A stretch of DNA of 64,000 nucleotides from positions 20,593 to 84,592 of the forward strand of contig JALHNV010000006.1 in assembly GCA_022843325.1 (NCBI GenBank), given 5' to 3'. Source of the stretch: Pseudolabrys sp. GTDB lineage: Bacteria > Pseudomonadota > Alphaproteobacteria > Rhizobiales > Xanthobacteraceae. How positions within the stretch are numbered: the first letter of the stretch is position 1; the number at the start of each line of letters is the position of its first letter. Shown in pieces: positions 51,369 through 60,685 of this stretch. The notes under the pieces were generated by a model that saw nothing but the letters and a program-made list of their open reading frames with translations, was not told the DNA's origin and ran no database searches. A program made the position numbers and the translations under genes.

Positions 51369-53485
51369 TACTTCACACTCGCGAACAGCCGCACCCCCAA
51401 CCCCGGCATCACCACCTCATCCTTGGAATAGGACGCGCTGTTGCGGATGGTGCGGTTGAGCAAGTTGGTGCCATTGATGCCGACCGTGATCGCGCTGAGC
51501 TGGTCGCGGCGCGGATTGACGGCGTTCCAAGTGTAGCTCACCTCGGCGCGCAGGTCGTCATAAGCCGGCGTCGTGGTTTCGGCGACAGCAGCGATGTCGT
51601 TCTGTGCGAAGGCGTGGATCAGACGCACCCGCGCCAGCCAGTTGGCATCGCGCCAGTAAGCTCCGCCGCCGAGCCGCATCGGCGGAATGCGGGGCACATT
51701 GGTGCCGTCGCTGAACGTCGCCCTCACCAGGTCGAACTGGTTTTCGACACCGAAGACGCCACCTGCCACGGGCAGCAGATCCCACTGGCTCTGTAATTCC
51801 ACGCCGCGGAACGTCGCGTCACGCTGCGAGAAAATCGCTTCGCTGAGTTCCTCGTCGGGCAACGAGCAATCGCCGGCATCGTCGCACGTGTTGCCGGTGA
51901 GCCGCCGGTAGATGAAGCCCTTGTATTTGGTAACGTAAGCCGTCGCCTCGAAGCGGAACGGCCCGGTGGCGCGGCGCAGGCCGAGCTCCAGCGACTGTGC
52001 TGCCTCGATGCCGAGGCCGATATTGCCCTTGTCGAATGTCTCGGTGGCGTGATGACTTCCGCCGGAGAACAGTTCGGCCGGTTTCGGCGCGCGCTCGACA
52101 TATTGCCCCGTGATGCTGGCGACGAGATCCAGCGGCAAATTCTGTATCAGTCCGAGGCTGACGCTCTTCGGCGTGAAACCGAGCGAGGCCGGCGTTTGGC
52201 CGAGCACGCCCGGCACGTCGAAGGAACGCGCCGTGCCGTCGAGATCGACCCGCTCGATGCGGCCGGCCAGTTGCGCCTTGGTGGTGTCGGTGAATTTGAA
52301 TTCGTTGAACATGTAGCCGGCGATACGGCGGTTGCTGTTCGGGTCCCACAGGCCGATGCCGTCCGGGCTCGACGCGGTCAGCTTCTGGTGGCCGCCCTGC
52401 ACGCCGATCGCCGTGGTTAGCGCCGCGAAGCGCAGATTGAACGGCGCGAGCTGCATTTCGACGCGGCCTTCCTGCTCCTTGTTGGTGAAGGTCTGGTGCA
52501 CCGTGTCGGAGCCGGGATCGGCCGTGTCCTCGAGGCCGCGTTCGTCGTGCTTGTAGTCGGTGAAGCCGCCCCAGAAACGGATCGCATCAATGGCGCCGCC
52601 CGGACTGCGCCATTCGCCTTTGGTCAGAATCTTGGTTTGGTTGGCGTCAATGCGGGCGTTCTCCTCAGCGCCCTCGCTGGTGGGGATATGATAGAGCGCG
52701 TTGTTCTGCATGATGGCAGCGCCGACGAAGCCGTTGTCGAAGATGTAGGAGCCGCCGACCGACTGTCCGTTGGCGCGGGCGGCGGAGTTGGCCTGACGGC
52801 CGCCGGGAATCCGGTAGTCCTGCGCGTTGCGCGCGAACGCGTCGGCGTGGATGGCGACATTGCCAGCGCCGGCATCCAGCAGCACCGCGCCGTCGTGGCC
52901 GCTGTCGACGCTGCTGGCCGCGCCGCGCAATTCGGTTGATATGCCGCGCTTCGGAATTGCGGTCGGAATGCGGTTGTTGGTGGTTTCCACCACGCCGCCG
53001 ATCGCCTGCGGGCCGAACCGCAACGAGGCCGGGCCGCGGATCACTTCGACGCGGTCGATGCTGAGCGGATCGACCGGGACGAAGTGGTCTTCGCCGAGAT
53101 CGGACGCGCCGTTGGCGCCGATGCCGTTTTCCTGAATACGCACGCGGTTGACGTCGAGACCGCGGATGATCGGGCGGCTTGAGGCGCCGGGGGCGAAGCC
53201 CGAGCCGGTGATGCCGGGCATGCCGAACAGCAGATCGCCAAGAGTGGCGGCGCCGCTGCGGCGGATGTCGGCGTCCGGCACCACGGTGACGGTGGCGAAC
53301 TGGTCGGTCACCACCGGCAGCGTGCCCTGCAATTCGCCGGTCGCGGGTGCGGTGGCGGGCCGCTGGATCGGGCTGGGCGTGCTGACCACGATCTCCGGCA
53401 GCGCGACTTGCGCGGTTGACGGCGTGGCGAGCAGAACGAACGGAGAGACGGCCAGCAGCAGGCTGCGGCGGATACGAAACGACAT
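51365..53485 (-). CDS. TonB-dependent receptor, ZnuD-like
   Basis: Signal peptide [26 protein letters not shown]; plug [85 protein letters not shown]-terminal [12 protein letters not shown]. Confidence 0.88.
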   Translation of the reverse strand: MSFRIRRSLLLAVSPFVLLATPSTAQVALPEIVVSTPSPIQRPATAPATGELQGTLPVVTDQFATVTVVPDADIRRSGAATLGDLLFGMPGITGSGFAPGASSRPIIRGLDVNRVRIQENGIGANGASDLGEDHFVPVDPLSIDRVEVIRGPASLRFGPQAIGGVVETTNNRIPTAIPKRGISTELRGAASSVDSGHDGAVLLDAGAGNVAIHADAFARNAQDYRIPGGRQANSAARANGQSVGGSYIFDNGFVGAAIMQNNALYHIPTSEGAEENARIDANQTKILTKGEWRSPGGAIDAIRFWGGFTDYKHDERGLEDTADPGSDTVHQTFTNKEQEGRVEMQLAPFNLRFAALTTAIGVQGGHQKLTASSPDGIGLWDPNSNRRIAGYMFNEFKFTDTTKAQLAGRIERVDLDGTARSFDVPGVLGQTPASLGFTPKSVSLGLIQNLPLDLVASITGQYVERAPKPAELFSGGSHHATETFDKGNIGLGIEAAQSLELGLRRATGPFRFEATAYVTKYKGFIYRRLTGNTCDDAGDCSLPDEELSEAIFSQRDATFRGVELQSQWDLLPVAGGVFGVENQFDLVRATFSDGTNVPRIPPMRLGGGAYWRDANWLARVRLIHAFAQNDIAAVAETTTPAYDDLRAEVSYTWNAVNPRRDQLSAITVGINGTNLLNRTIRNSASYSKDEVVMPGLGVRLFASVKY

Positions 53486-53579
53486 GAGAACCTCGAGAAC
53501 CTGAACATCCGGAAACCCAACGGGACAGGCCGGCGCGGGAGGCGCGACCGATCGCGATGAGGCGAGACTGAAGCGGAGA

Positions 53580-53930
53580 TCAGGCCCGCGGCGGCGCGCG
53601 GGGCTGGAACGGCTGCCGCGCCGCGTGCCGCTGGACGTTGTCTTCGGAAGGGATTGGCGCGCGGGCTGCCGTACCGACCGGCAGCAGCAGCGCAGGTATC
53701 GATGAACCAAACGGGGTCGCGTCGATATTCAGGATGGCGCAGATCGCGCAGGCGTCGCGCCCGTGACGATCGCCCGGACTACCATCTCCGGTTGTATCTG
53801 GTTGTATCGCGCTCGCCGGTGTGGCCGCGACCTCTGCGGCATGCCCATGGCCGAAAGACACCGCCAGGTGCAGGGTCAGCGCTATCAGCGCCAGCCATCG
53901 CGTTCGTGTTCGCCGTTTGCGCATCCCCAC
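53580..53930 (-). CDS. DUF2946-like small protein
   Basis: TRWLALIALTLHLAVSFGHGHAAE leader and DACAICAILNIDA Cys motif; immediately upstream of TonB receptor. Confidence 0.6.
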   Translation of the reverse strand: MGMRKRRTRTRWLALIALTLHLAVSFGHGHAAEVAATPASAIQPDTTGDGSPGDRHGRDACAICAILNIDATPFGSSIPALLLPVGTAARAPIPSEDNVQRHAARQPFQPRAPPRA

Positions 53931-53946
53931 CGTCGCCCTGTCGTAG

Positions 53947-53961
53947 TGTTACAATATAACA
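53947..53961 (-). promoter_or_regulatory. Putative Zur box
   Basis: TGTTAcAaTaTAACA inverted repeat, A/T-rich in an otherwise GC-rich genome, directly upstream of the DUF2946/TonB receptor pair. Confidence 0.6.
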
Positions 53962-54108
53962 TTACGTAACGGCGCCGGTGTCAATCTCTCTCTGCGGCGG
54001 TGATATGGCCCGGCGCAATGCCCAATACGGTTGGAACCGGCGCAGGGTTTCGTTCTTGCGTGTGAGCGACTATCTTCAACGAACCACCCGCCGCCACGGA
54101 GGCTTCTC

Positions 54109-54327
54109 TTGCTCAATCGCTACGACCGCTCGCCGCCGACCAACGGCGAGGCGGAGGTGAAATACCTTGACGGCGATTTCCGCGTGGTGCGGCCGGGCGC
54201 CTTCGTGCGCTGCGCGGTGACCGCCGTGCCGATCCCGCTTGAGGAACTGAAGTACTGGAGCGTCGACCGGCAGGAGGCCTATGCCTCGCCCGAGGCTGTG
54301 TTGCAGCGGCTGGCGCCCGAGCGCTAG
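54109..54327 (+). CDS. DUF2093 family protein
   Basis: TTG start preceded by GGAGG; LLNRYDRSPPTNGEAEVKYLDGDFRVVRPGAFVRCAVTAVPIPLEELKYWSVDRQEAYASPEAVLQR. Confidence 0.85.
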   Translation: MLNRYDRSPPTNGEAEVKYLDGDFRVVRPGAFVRCAVTAVPIPLEELKYWSVDRQEAYASPEAVLQRLAPER

Positions 54328-55316
54328 CGACCCAGCTTTTCCAGAATGAGCCGCCGCAACGCATCCGCATCATCCACGGCCAGTGTGACCGGCAACACGT
54401 GCGACTTGGCGGCCAGCGCCGCCAGCAACGGATCGCCCGCAATCCGCGCGCGGTCTTTCTCCGTGGTGAGGAGCGACAGGCCGTCGCGCTCGGCCTGCAT
54501 GATCAGGTCGCCGGCCTCTTCGCCCGTGTAGCGATGATGGTCGGCGAAGCTGCGGCGCTCGGCCACCTCGATGCCGGCATCGGTCGCTGTGGCGAAGAAC
54601 TTCTCCGGATCGCCGATACCGGCAAAGGCCAGAGCCTTGCGCGCTTTCAGCGACGCGACCGCAGCCGGGTCGGGCGTCAGCCGGCCATGGAACATCGTCA
54701 GGTGAGGCGCCGCGGCGATGACGGTGTTGGCGGCCGCACCATCGCCAATCACCAGGAGTGCATCGGTACGCCGTAATTGCGCTATGAGAGGCGCGCGCAA
54801 GGGACCGGCGGGAAACACGCAGCCATTACCGATGCCGCGCCGGGCATCGATTACAGCCAAGGTGAAATCTTTCGCCAGCGATCCGTTCTGCAAGCCATCG
54901 TCCATGACGATGACATCGGCGCCGTGGGCAATCGCGGCCTGCGCGCCGGCGACGCGGTCGCGCGCCACGATGGTCGGCGCCGTCCGCGCCAGCAGCAGCG
55001 CTTCGTCGCCGACCGCCGCGGCGCTGTCCGTCTCCGGACCGACCTGCTTCGCGCCAACGTTGCTGCCGCCATAGCCGCGCGTCAGGCAAAAGGGCTTGCG
55101 CCCCTCGGCGGTCAGTATCTGTGCCAACATGATGGCGGTTGGCGTCTTGCCGGCGCCGCCGAGCGTGAAGTTGCCGACGCACAGCACCGGCACGCCGCAT
55201 CGCGCCCCGGACTTCTGCATGCGTCGGGACGCCACAGCGCCGTAAGCCATGCCAAACGGCGACAACAATGCGGATTGCAGCCCCGGTTCTTCCCACCAGA
55301 AGCCGGGTTCACGCAT
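54324..55316 (-). CDS. lpxK: Tetraacyldisaccharide 4'-kinase
   Basis: MREPGFWWEEPGLQSALLSPFGMAYGAV; VPVLCVGNFTLGGAGKTPTAIMLAQIL; VIVMDDGLQNGSLAKDFTLAVID. Confidence 0.96.
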   Translation of the reverse strand: MREPGFWWEEPGLQSALLSPFGMAYGAVASRRMQKSGARCGVPVLCVGNFTLGGAGKTPTAIMLAQILTAEGRKPFCLTRGYGGSNVGAKQVGPETDSAAAVGDEALLLARTAPTIVARDRVAGAQAAIAHGADVIVMDDGLQNGSLAKDFTLAVIDARRGIGNGCVFPAGPLRAPLIAQLRRTDALLVIGDGAAANTVIAAAPHLTMFHGRLTPDPAAVASLKARKALAFAGIGDPEKFFATATDAGIEVAERRSFADHHRYTGEEAGDLIMQAERDGLSLLTTEKDRARIAGDPLLAALAAKSHVLPVTLAVDDADALRRLILEKLGR

Positions 55317-56613
55317 GGCCGACCCGCTGGCGCAGCGCAAGTTGCATCAGGTAGGGCTCGATCGCTTGCAGCGTGCGCTCCAATGCGCCGCCCAGCGTAT
55401 CGACCGTTGCGCGCGCCGCCTGAGCCATGCGTTCGCGCGCCGCCGGCTGGCCCAGCATCGCGGCGAGGCCGGCGGTGAGGCGGTCGGCGTCAAGCACCGT
55501 TTCGGCGCCGTGCGCCTCGTCGAGCGCGCGATAGATTTCAGCAAAATTCCACACATGCGGCCCATGCAGGATGGCGGCGCCGAGCTTGGCGGCCTCGATC
55601 GGATTCTGTCCGCCATGCCGCACCAGCGAGCCGCCGACGAACACGACCGGCGCCAGGCGGTAGATCAGCCCCAGCTCGCCCATCGTATCAGCGATGTACA
55701 CATCGGTATTGCGCTTCGGCAGGTTGCCCGTCGAGCGCAGCGTGGACGACAGGCCTGCCGCCGCCGCGATATCCATGACGCCGGGGCCGCGCTCGGCATG
55801 GCGCGGCGCGATCAATGTCAACAGGCCGGGGAAGTTCGCCCGCAGGCGGGCATGCGCGGCGACGATGAAATCCTCTTCGCCGGGATGGGTCGAGGTTGCG
55901 GCCAGCACCGGCCGGTCGCCGATGGCGTCGCGGAGCGCGTTCAGGCTGGCGGTGTCGGCGGGCGGTGCGGGGACATCGAACTTGAGATTGCCGGTGGTGA
56001 CGATGCGTGGTGCGCCGAGGTCATCGATGCGCAAAGCGTCGGCCGGCGTTCGCGCCAGGCACAGATCGAAACGATGCAGCAGGTTGCCGATCGAGCGCGG
56101 CAGATAGCGCCAGCGTTGAAATGAATGCTCCGACAGCCGCCCGTTGACCATGATCATCGGCACGTTTCGCCGGGCAGTCTCGATGAGCATGTTAGGCCAC
56201 AGGTCGGATTCGACGAACAGCGCCAGGTCCGGCTGCCAATGTTCGAGAAAGCGTCGCATATAGCGCGGCACGTCGAGTGGCACGAATTGATGGATGACGC
56301 CGGGCGGCAGCCGCTGCTCCGCCATTGCGCTCGATGTGACGGTGCCGGACGTCACCAGCACGCGAATATTGCGGGCGGCGATCCGCGCGATCAGCGGCAG
56401 CACGCAGATCAGTTCGCCGACGCTGGCGCCGTGGATCCAGACCAGCGGTCCTGCCGGACGCTCGAAACCGGCTTCGCCGCGCCGCTCGCCAAGCCGTGAA
56501 TGAATTTCCTTGCCGCGCTTGAGCCGCCGCGCCAGCAGCAGCGGTGCCAGCGGCCGTGCCGAAGCTGACAGCAGCCGATAGGCGCGCAACGGTGCGGTCA
56601 GTTTGTCGCTCAC
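55309..56613 (-). CDS. waaA: 3-deoxy-D-manno-octulosonic acid transferase
   Basis: RPAGPLVWIHGASVGELICVLPLIARI; VESDLWPNMLIETARRNVPMIMVNGRLSEHSFQRW; VFVGGSLVRHGGQNPIEAAKLGAAILHGPHVWNF. Confidence 0.96.
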   Translation of the reverse strand: MSDKLTAPLRAYRLLSASARPLAPLLLARRLKRGKEIHSRLGERRGEAGFERPAGPLVWIHGASVGELICVLPLIARIAARNIRVLVTSGTVTSSAMAEQRLPPGVIHQFVPLDVPRYMRRFLEHWQPDLALFVESDLWPNMLIETARRNVPMIMVNGRLSEHSFQRWRYLPRSIGNLLHRFDLCLARTPADALRIDDLGAPRIVTTGNLKFDVPAPPADTASLNALRDAIGDRPVLAATSTHPGEEDFIVAAHARLRANFPGLLTLIAPRHAERGPGVMDIAAAAGLSSTLRSTGNLPKRNTDVYIADTMGELGLIYRLAPVVFVGGSLVRHGGQNPIEAAKLGAAILHGPHVWNFAEIYRALDEAHGAETVLDADRLTAGLAAMLGQPAARERMAQAARATVDTLGGALERTLQAIEPYLMQLALRQRVGHA

Positions 56614-57311
56614 GGCGCCGGTCCCCGATCGACGATCGCATAGGCGCGCGCCGTGACGGTGTTGAGTTCGTTCTGCACCTGCTGCCGCGCGGATTCCAAC
56701 ACGGCGGCGTCGGCATCGGCCGCCACATAAATCGGCGTTCCGGCAATCATCGACAGCCGGCCGAATGGCAGGTTGATGGCGCTGCGATCCCAGTTGTTGA
56801 GCACCTTGCGGCGCTGCGTCGCGATGGCCACGGGATAAATCGGTCGTCCCGAGCGCTGCGCCAGCTTGACGACGCCCATGCCGGCGACACGTGAAATCTT
56901 CGGTACGTCGGCGGTCAGCGCGACGTTATAGCCGTCATGCAACGCTTCCAGCATTTCGTGGAAGGCGGTGGCACCGCCCTTGCGGTGAAATTCGCCATTA
57001 TGCGCGCCGGAGCCGCGAATGGTGCCGATGCCCAGTCGCTCGGCGGCGCGCGCGTTCATTTCACCGTCGCGGTGCCGCGAGATCAGCACCTTGGTGCGGT
57101 GGCTGGGATGGTCGCGTTTGATGAACGGCGCCATGAAATGCTGACCATGCCACATCGCGATGATGACCGGCATCTGGATGGTCTCATAGATATCCGCCGG
57201 CTCAAGGGTGACCCGGCTGGTGCGCCAGACGAAGCGCAAATAAGACGCCGCTGTCGCTCCAACGGCGCCCAGAAATGCGGGCGAGGCGGCGATCCGGGAG
57301 AACGTCGGCAT
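56610..57311 (-). CDS. Lysophospholipid acyltransferase family protein (DUF374)
   Basis: PVIIAMWHGQHFMAPFIKRDHPSHRTKVLISRHRDGEMNARAAERLGIGTIRGSG...NVALTADVPKISRVAGMGVVKLAQRSGRPIYPV. Confidence 0.93.
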   Translation of the reverse strand: MPTFSRIAASPAFLGAVGATAASYLRFVWRTSRVTLEPADIYETIQMPVIIAMWHGQHFMAPFIKRDHPSHRTKVLISRHRDGEMNARAAERLGIGTIRGSGAHNGEFHRKGGATAFHEMLEALHDGYNVALTADVPKISRVAGMGVVKLAQRSGRPIYPVAIATQRRKVLNNWDRSAINLPFGRLSMIAGTPIYVAADADAAVLESARQQVQNELNTVTARAYAIVDRGPAP

Positions 57312-57334
57312 CGGTCCCTTTCGGGTTCTGAACG

Positions 57335-57586
57335 CTAGCGCGCCGGCTTTGCCGGATTGTCGGGGTCGAGCAGGCGATGCAGGTGAACGATAAAGTAGCG
57401 CATATGCGCGTTGTCGACGGTCTGCTGCGCCTTCGCCTTCCAGGCGACATAAGCGCTGGCATAATTCGGGTAGATGCCGACGGTTTCCACCGCGTCGAGG
57501 TCTTTGAACTCGCTGCCGCCAAGTTCGGTTAGTTCGCCGCCAATGACGAGATGCAGCAACTGTTTGCCGGGTACTATATCGGACAT
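57335..57586 (-). CDS. DUF4170 family protein
   Basis: KQLLHLVIGGELTELGGSEFKDLDAVETVGIYPNYASAYVAWKAKAQQTVDNAHMRYFIVHLHRLLDP. Confidence 0.85.
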   Translation of the reverse strand: MSDIVPGKQLLHLVIGGELTELGGSEFKDLDAVETVGIYPNYASAYVAWKAKAQQTVDNAHMRYFIVHLHRLLDPDNPAKPAR

Positions 57587-57704
57587 GGCTCGATTCCTGG
57601 CTTGATGTTCGGAGAAGCCCCGGCGGACCCATATGGACGACGAAAGCGAAGATTTAGCGGCAGAACCCGGGTTTATGCAAACCCTGGCTTGATGCCAATT
57701 CGCT

Positions 57705-58508
57705 TCAAGCGAAATCGGCCTGGCGGTTGCGCATCTGTTCGAGCAATGCGCCGTGGCGGGCGGGACCGGCGGCGATCAGCGCGCCGTGCACCACTTGCGG
57801 ACGATTATAAAGTGGCGTGCGGCCGAAAAAGTCGGTCATCGCGCCACCGGCTTCGTGCACCAAAAGGTCGGCCGCGGCAAGGTCCCAGTCGTGACTGCCG
57901 GAGGAGGCGAAGGCGACATCGAGTCCGCCATGCGCCACACGGGTAAGCCGCAAGGCCAGCGAATGCACCTTGGGCTGCGCGAGGATGCCGGGATGGCGGT
58001 CGGCGAGGCGATCGAGGTAGCGCTTCGGCCCGGCCATGCTGGCGCCGTCGAGCGCGTCGCCGCCGCTGGCCACGATCGCGATACCGTTCAACGTGGCGCC
58101 GGCGCCGCGCACGGCGAGAAACATCTCGTCGGTGACCGGAGCATAAAGCGCGGCAAGTTCGGGCCTGCCATCGCCGACCAGTGCCACCGAAATGGTCCAG
58201 TCCGGTTTGCCGGAAATGAAGGCGCGGGTGCCGTCGATCGGGTCGACGATCCAGGCCGTGCGCATGGACCGGCCGGAGAGGCTGTCTTCTGTCTCTTCCG
58301 ATAGCCATCCGGCGTGCGGCGCCAGCGCGGTGAGCCGCGTCTGCAGCAGATTGTTGACGGCAATGTCGGCATCGCTGACCGGCGAGCGGTCCTCACCCTT
58401 GGTCCAGTGCTTGTAATCGAGCCGCCGCGTCGCCAGCGCCAACGCGCCGGCTTCGCGCATCACCGCTTCAAGGGGCGCGCGCAGCGGCGCGCATTCACTG
58501 GCCGGCAA
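57705..58508 (-). CDS. Inositol monophosphatase/CysQ family phosphatase
   Basis: WLSEETEDS; IVDPIDGTRAFISGKPDWTISVAL; GSHDWDLAAADLLVHEAGGAMTDFFGR. Confidence 0.92.
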   Translation of the reverse strand: MPASECAPLRAPLEAVMREAGALALATRRLDYKHWTKGEDRSPVSDADIAVNNLLQTRLTALAPHAGWLSEETEDSLSGRSMRTAWIVDPIDGTRAFISGKPDWTISVALVGDGRPELAALYAPVTDEMFLAVRGAGATLNGIAIVASGGDALDGASMAGPKRYLDRLADRHPGILAQPKVHSLALRLTRVAHGGLDVAFASSGSHDWDLAAADLLVHEAGGAMTDFFGRTPLYNRPQVVHGALIAAGPARHGALLEQMRNRQADFA

Positions 58509-59859
58509 CGGTCAGGCCCTCCAGTCGCACCGTCGGCGCATTGATGGTCGAGCGGAATTCCAAATCGTTGGCCGGCGTCATGCTGCGGAAAATGTCGAAC
58601 AGATGGCCGGCGATGGTCACCTCGCTGACCGGATAGGTCTTGTGGCCGTTCTCGATCCAGAAGCCGGAGGCGCCGCGGCTGTAGTCGCCGGTCACCATGT
58701 TGACGCCCATGCCGATCAGGTCGGTGACATAGAAGCCATCTTCGATGTCGGCGATCAGTTGTTCGGGCGACGTGGTGCCGGGCTCGAGATGCACGTTGCT
58801 GGCCCCGGGCGAGGGCGACGACGAGACGCCGCGCTGCGCGTGTCCCGTGGTGACGAGACCGAGTTCGCGCGCGGTGGCGCAATCGAGCAGCCAGGAGCGC
58901 AGCACGCCGCCGTCGATCAAAGAGAGCTTCCGGCCCGCGACGCCTTCGCCATCGAACGGATGCGAGCGGAGGCCGCGCTTGCGCAGCGGATCATCGATGA
59001 TGCGGATGTTGTCGGCGAAAAGCTTCTCGCCCATCTTCTCGCGCAGGAAGCTGGTCTTGCGCGCGATCGACGCGCCGTTCACGGCGCCGGCCAGATGCGA
59101 CACCAGCGTGCTGGCGACGCGGCGATCGAACACCACCGGCACCTTGCGGGTCGTCACCTTGCGCGGGTTGATGCGTTCGACCGCGCGCTCGCCGGCGGTG
59201 CGGCCGATTTTCTCCGGACTGTCGAGATCGGCGGCGTGCAGCGCCGAGGAGAAATCGTAATCGCGCTCCATGCCGGTGCCCTCGCCGGCGATGGCCGTCA
59301 TCGATACCCCGTGCCGCGAGCCGAGATAGGCGCCGCGGAAACCGTGGCTGGTCACCAGCACCATGCCGCCGATGCCGGCCGACGCCGAAGCGCCGCCCGA
59401 TTTGGAAACGCCTTTAACGGCGAGCGCGGCCTGTTCGGCGTCGCGCGCCAGTTTTTCAAGCTGCGCCACCGTCGGCAGGTCGCGGTCGATGAGATCGAGA
59501 TCGGCGAATTGACGGGCCAGCAGGCTTTCGTCGGCCAGACCGGCATATTTGTCTTCCGGCGCGACGCGCGCCATTGCCACGGCGCGCTCGGCCAAAGCCT
59601 GGCTGCCGTCGCCGGACAGGTCATTGGTCGAGACCACCGCCTGGCGGCGGCCGACCAGAACGCGCAGACCGAGATCGTCGCCTTCGGAATTTTCCGATTC
59701 TTCAACCGCACCGTCGCGCACCTCGATCGACAGCGAGACGCCGCGCACCACGACAGCGTCGGCGGCATCGGCGCCGGCCGCACGGGCGGCTTTCACCAGC
59801 CGTTCGGCACGGTCGGTAAGGGCGGACTGGTCGAACAGGGAGGCTGTGGGGGCGAGCAT
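58495..59859 (-). CDS. pmbA: TldD/PmbA family protein
   Basis: DGAVEESENSEGDDLGLRVLVGRRQAVVSTNDLS; PVVFDRRVASTLVSHLAGAVNG; RGASGFWIENGHKTYPVSEVTIAGHLFDIFRSM. Confidence 0.92.
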   Translation of the reverse strand: MLAPTASLFDQSALTDRAERLVKAARAAGADAADAVVVRGVSLSIEVRDGAVEESENSEGDDLGLRVLVGRRQAVVSTNDLSGDGSQALAERAVAMARVAPEDKYAGLADESLLARQFADLDLIDRDLPTVAQLEKLARDAEQAALAVKGVSKSGGASASAGIGGMVLVTSHGFRGAYLGSRHGVSMTAIAGEGTGMERDYDFSSALHAADLDSPEKIGRTAGERAVERINPRKVTTRKVPVVFDRRVASTLVSHLAGAVNGASIARKTSFLREKMGEKLFADNIRIIDDPLRKRGLRSHPFDGEGVAGRKLSLIDGGVLRSWLLDCATARELGLVTTGHAQRGVSSSPSPGASNVHLEPGTTSPEQLIADIEDGFYVTDLIGMGVNMVTGDYSRGASGFWIENGHKTYPVSEVTIAGHLFDIFRSMTPANDLEFRSTINAPTVRLEGLTVAGQ

Positions 59860-60097
59860 GATGGCTTTCAAATGGCGCTTGTGGCGCTCCGGTTCAACCG
59901 GCGGATCGGAACAATTCGGCGGCGGATCGCAACACCTCGTCAATCATGGTTCGCAACGCGTCGTCAATCATGGAGGGCGATACCATTTTTGCTAACGGCG
60001 ATTAACCGCGAACTTTAAGCAGATTCGGACGTCATTCCGCCATCATCCCCCTGCGACCGGGCACATAAGCCTGGCGCGGGAGAGTTTGAGGCGTCAA

Positions 60098-60667
60098 ATG
60101 AGAAGTGGCGGATACCCCGGCGGGTCGGGTCGCGCAATGCGACTCGACCCGTTCAGCCTCCCCGTGCGTTTCGCGGCGACCGACGCCGCGGCCGACGAGC
60201 GGGTCAGGCACGTGGAACTGCACCGCGAACGCGTGGTGGTGCGGCGTTCGCTGTCCGGCATGCGCATGGCGCTCAACCTGCCGGTGAAGGCTTTCACCGG
60301 CGTCGCCATCAAGGTCAAAGCGGGCGAGGGCGACAATGGCGCCACCGTTTGGGTCGTGCTGCAGCACCGCGACCCGGCGCTGGCGCTGCCGCTGTTTGTC
60401 ACCCGGGAGACCGACGAGGCCTTCGCCGAGTGGCGGACCTGGGCCAAGGTCCTCGGCCTGCCGCTGCTGGTGGAAGAAGACGGCGCCCTCACCGAGCCTT
60501 TCGCACGGCTCGGCCAGATGCGTCTGGAGGCTGTCAAGCCGCGCCGCCGCCGCCGCAGTGCGCTGAAGCGCCGGCGGCCGACCATGCCGCTGCGCCGGGC
60601 GATGGGTGGTCTGACGGCGGCCACGCCGGTGCATCGCGGCGAGCGCGAGATCATCGCGCGGAATTAA
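60098..60667 (+). CDS. DUF6101-like hypothetical protein
   Basis: MRLDPFSLPVRFAATDAAADERVRHVELHRERVVVRRSLSGMRMALNLPVKAFTGVAI...; basic C-terminus. Confidence 0.75.
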   Translation: MRSGGYPGGSGRAMRLDPFSLPVRFAATDAAADERVRHVELHRERVVVRRSLSGMRMALNLPVKAFTGVAIKVKAGEGDNGATVWVVLQHRDPALALPLFVTRETDEAFAEWRTWAKVLGLPLLVEEDGALTEPFARLGQMRLEAVKPRRRRRSALKRRRPTMPLRRAMGGLTAATPVHRGEREIIARN

Positions 60668-60685
60668 CCGCTTGTTTTCTTTGCC

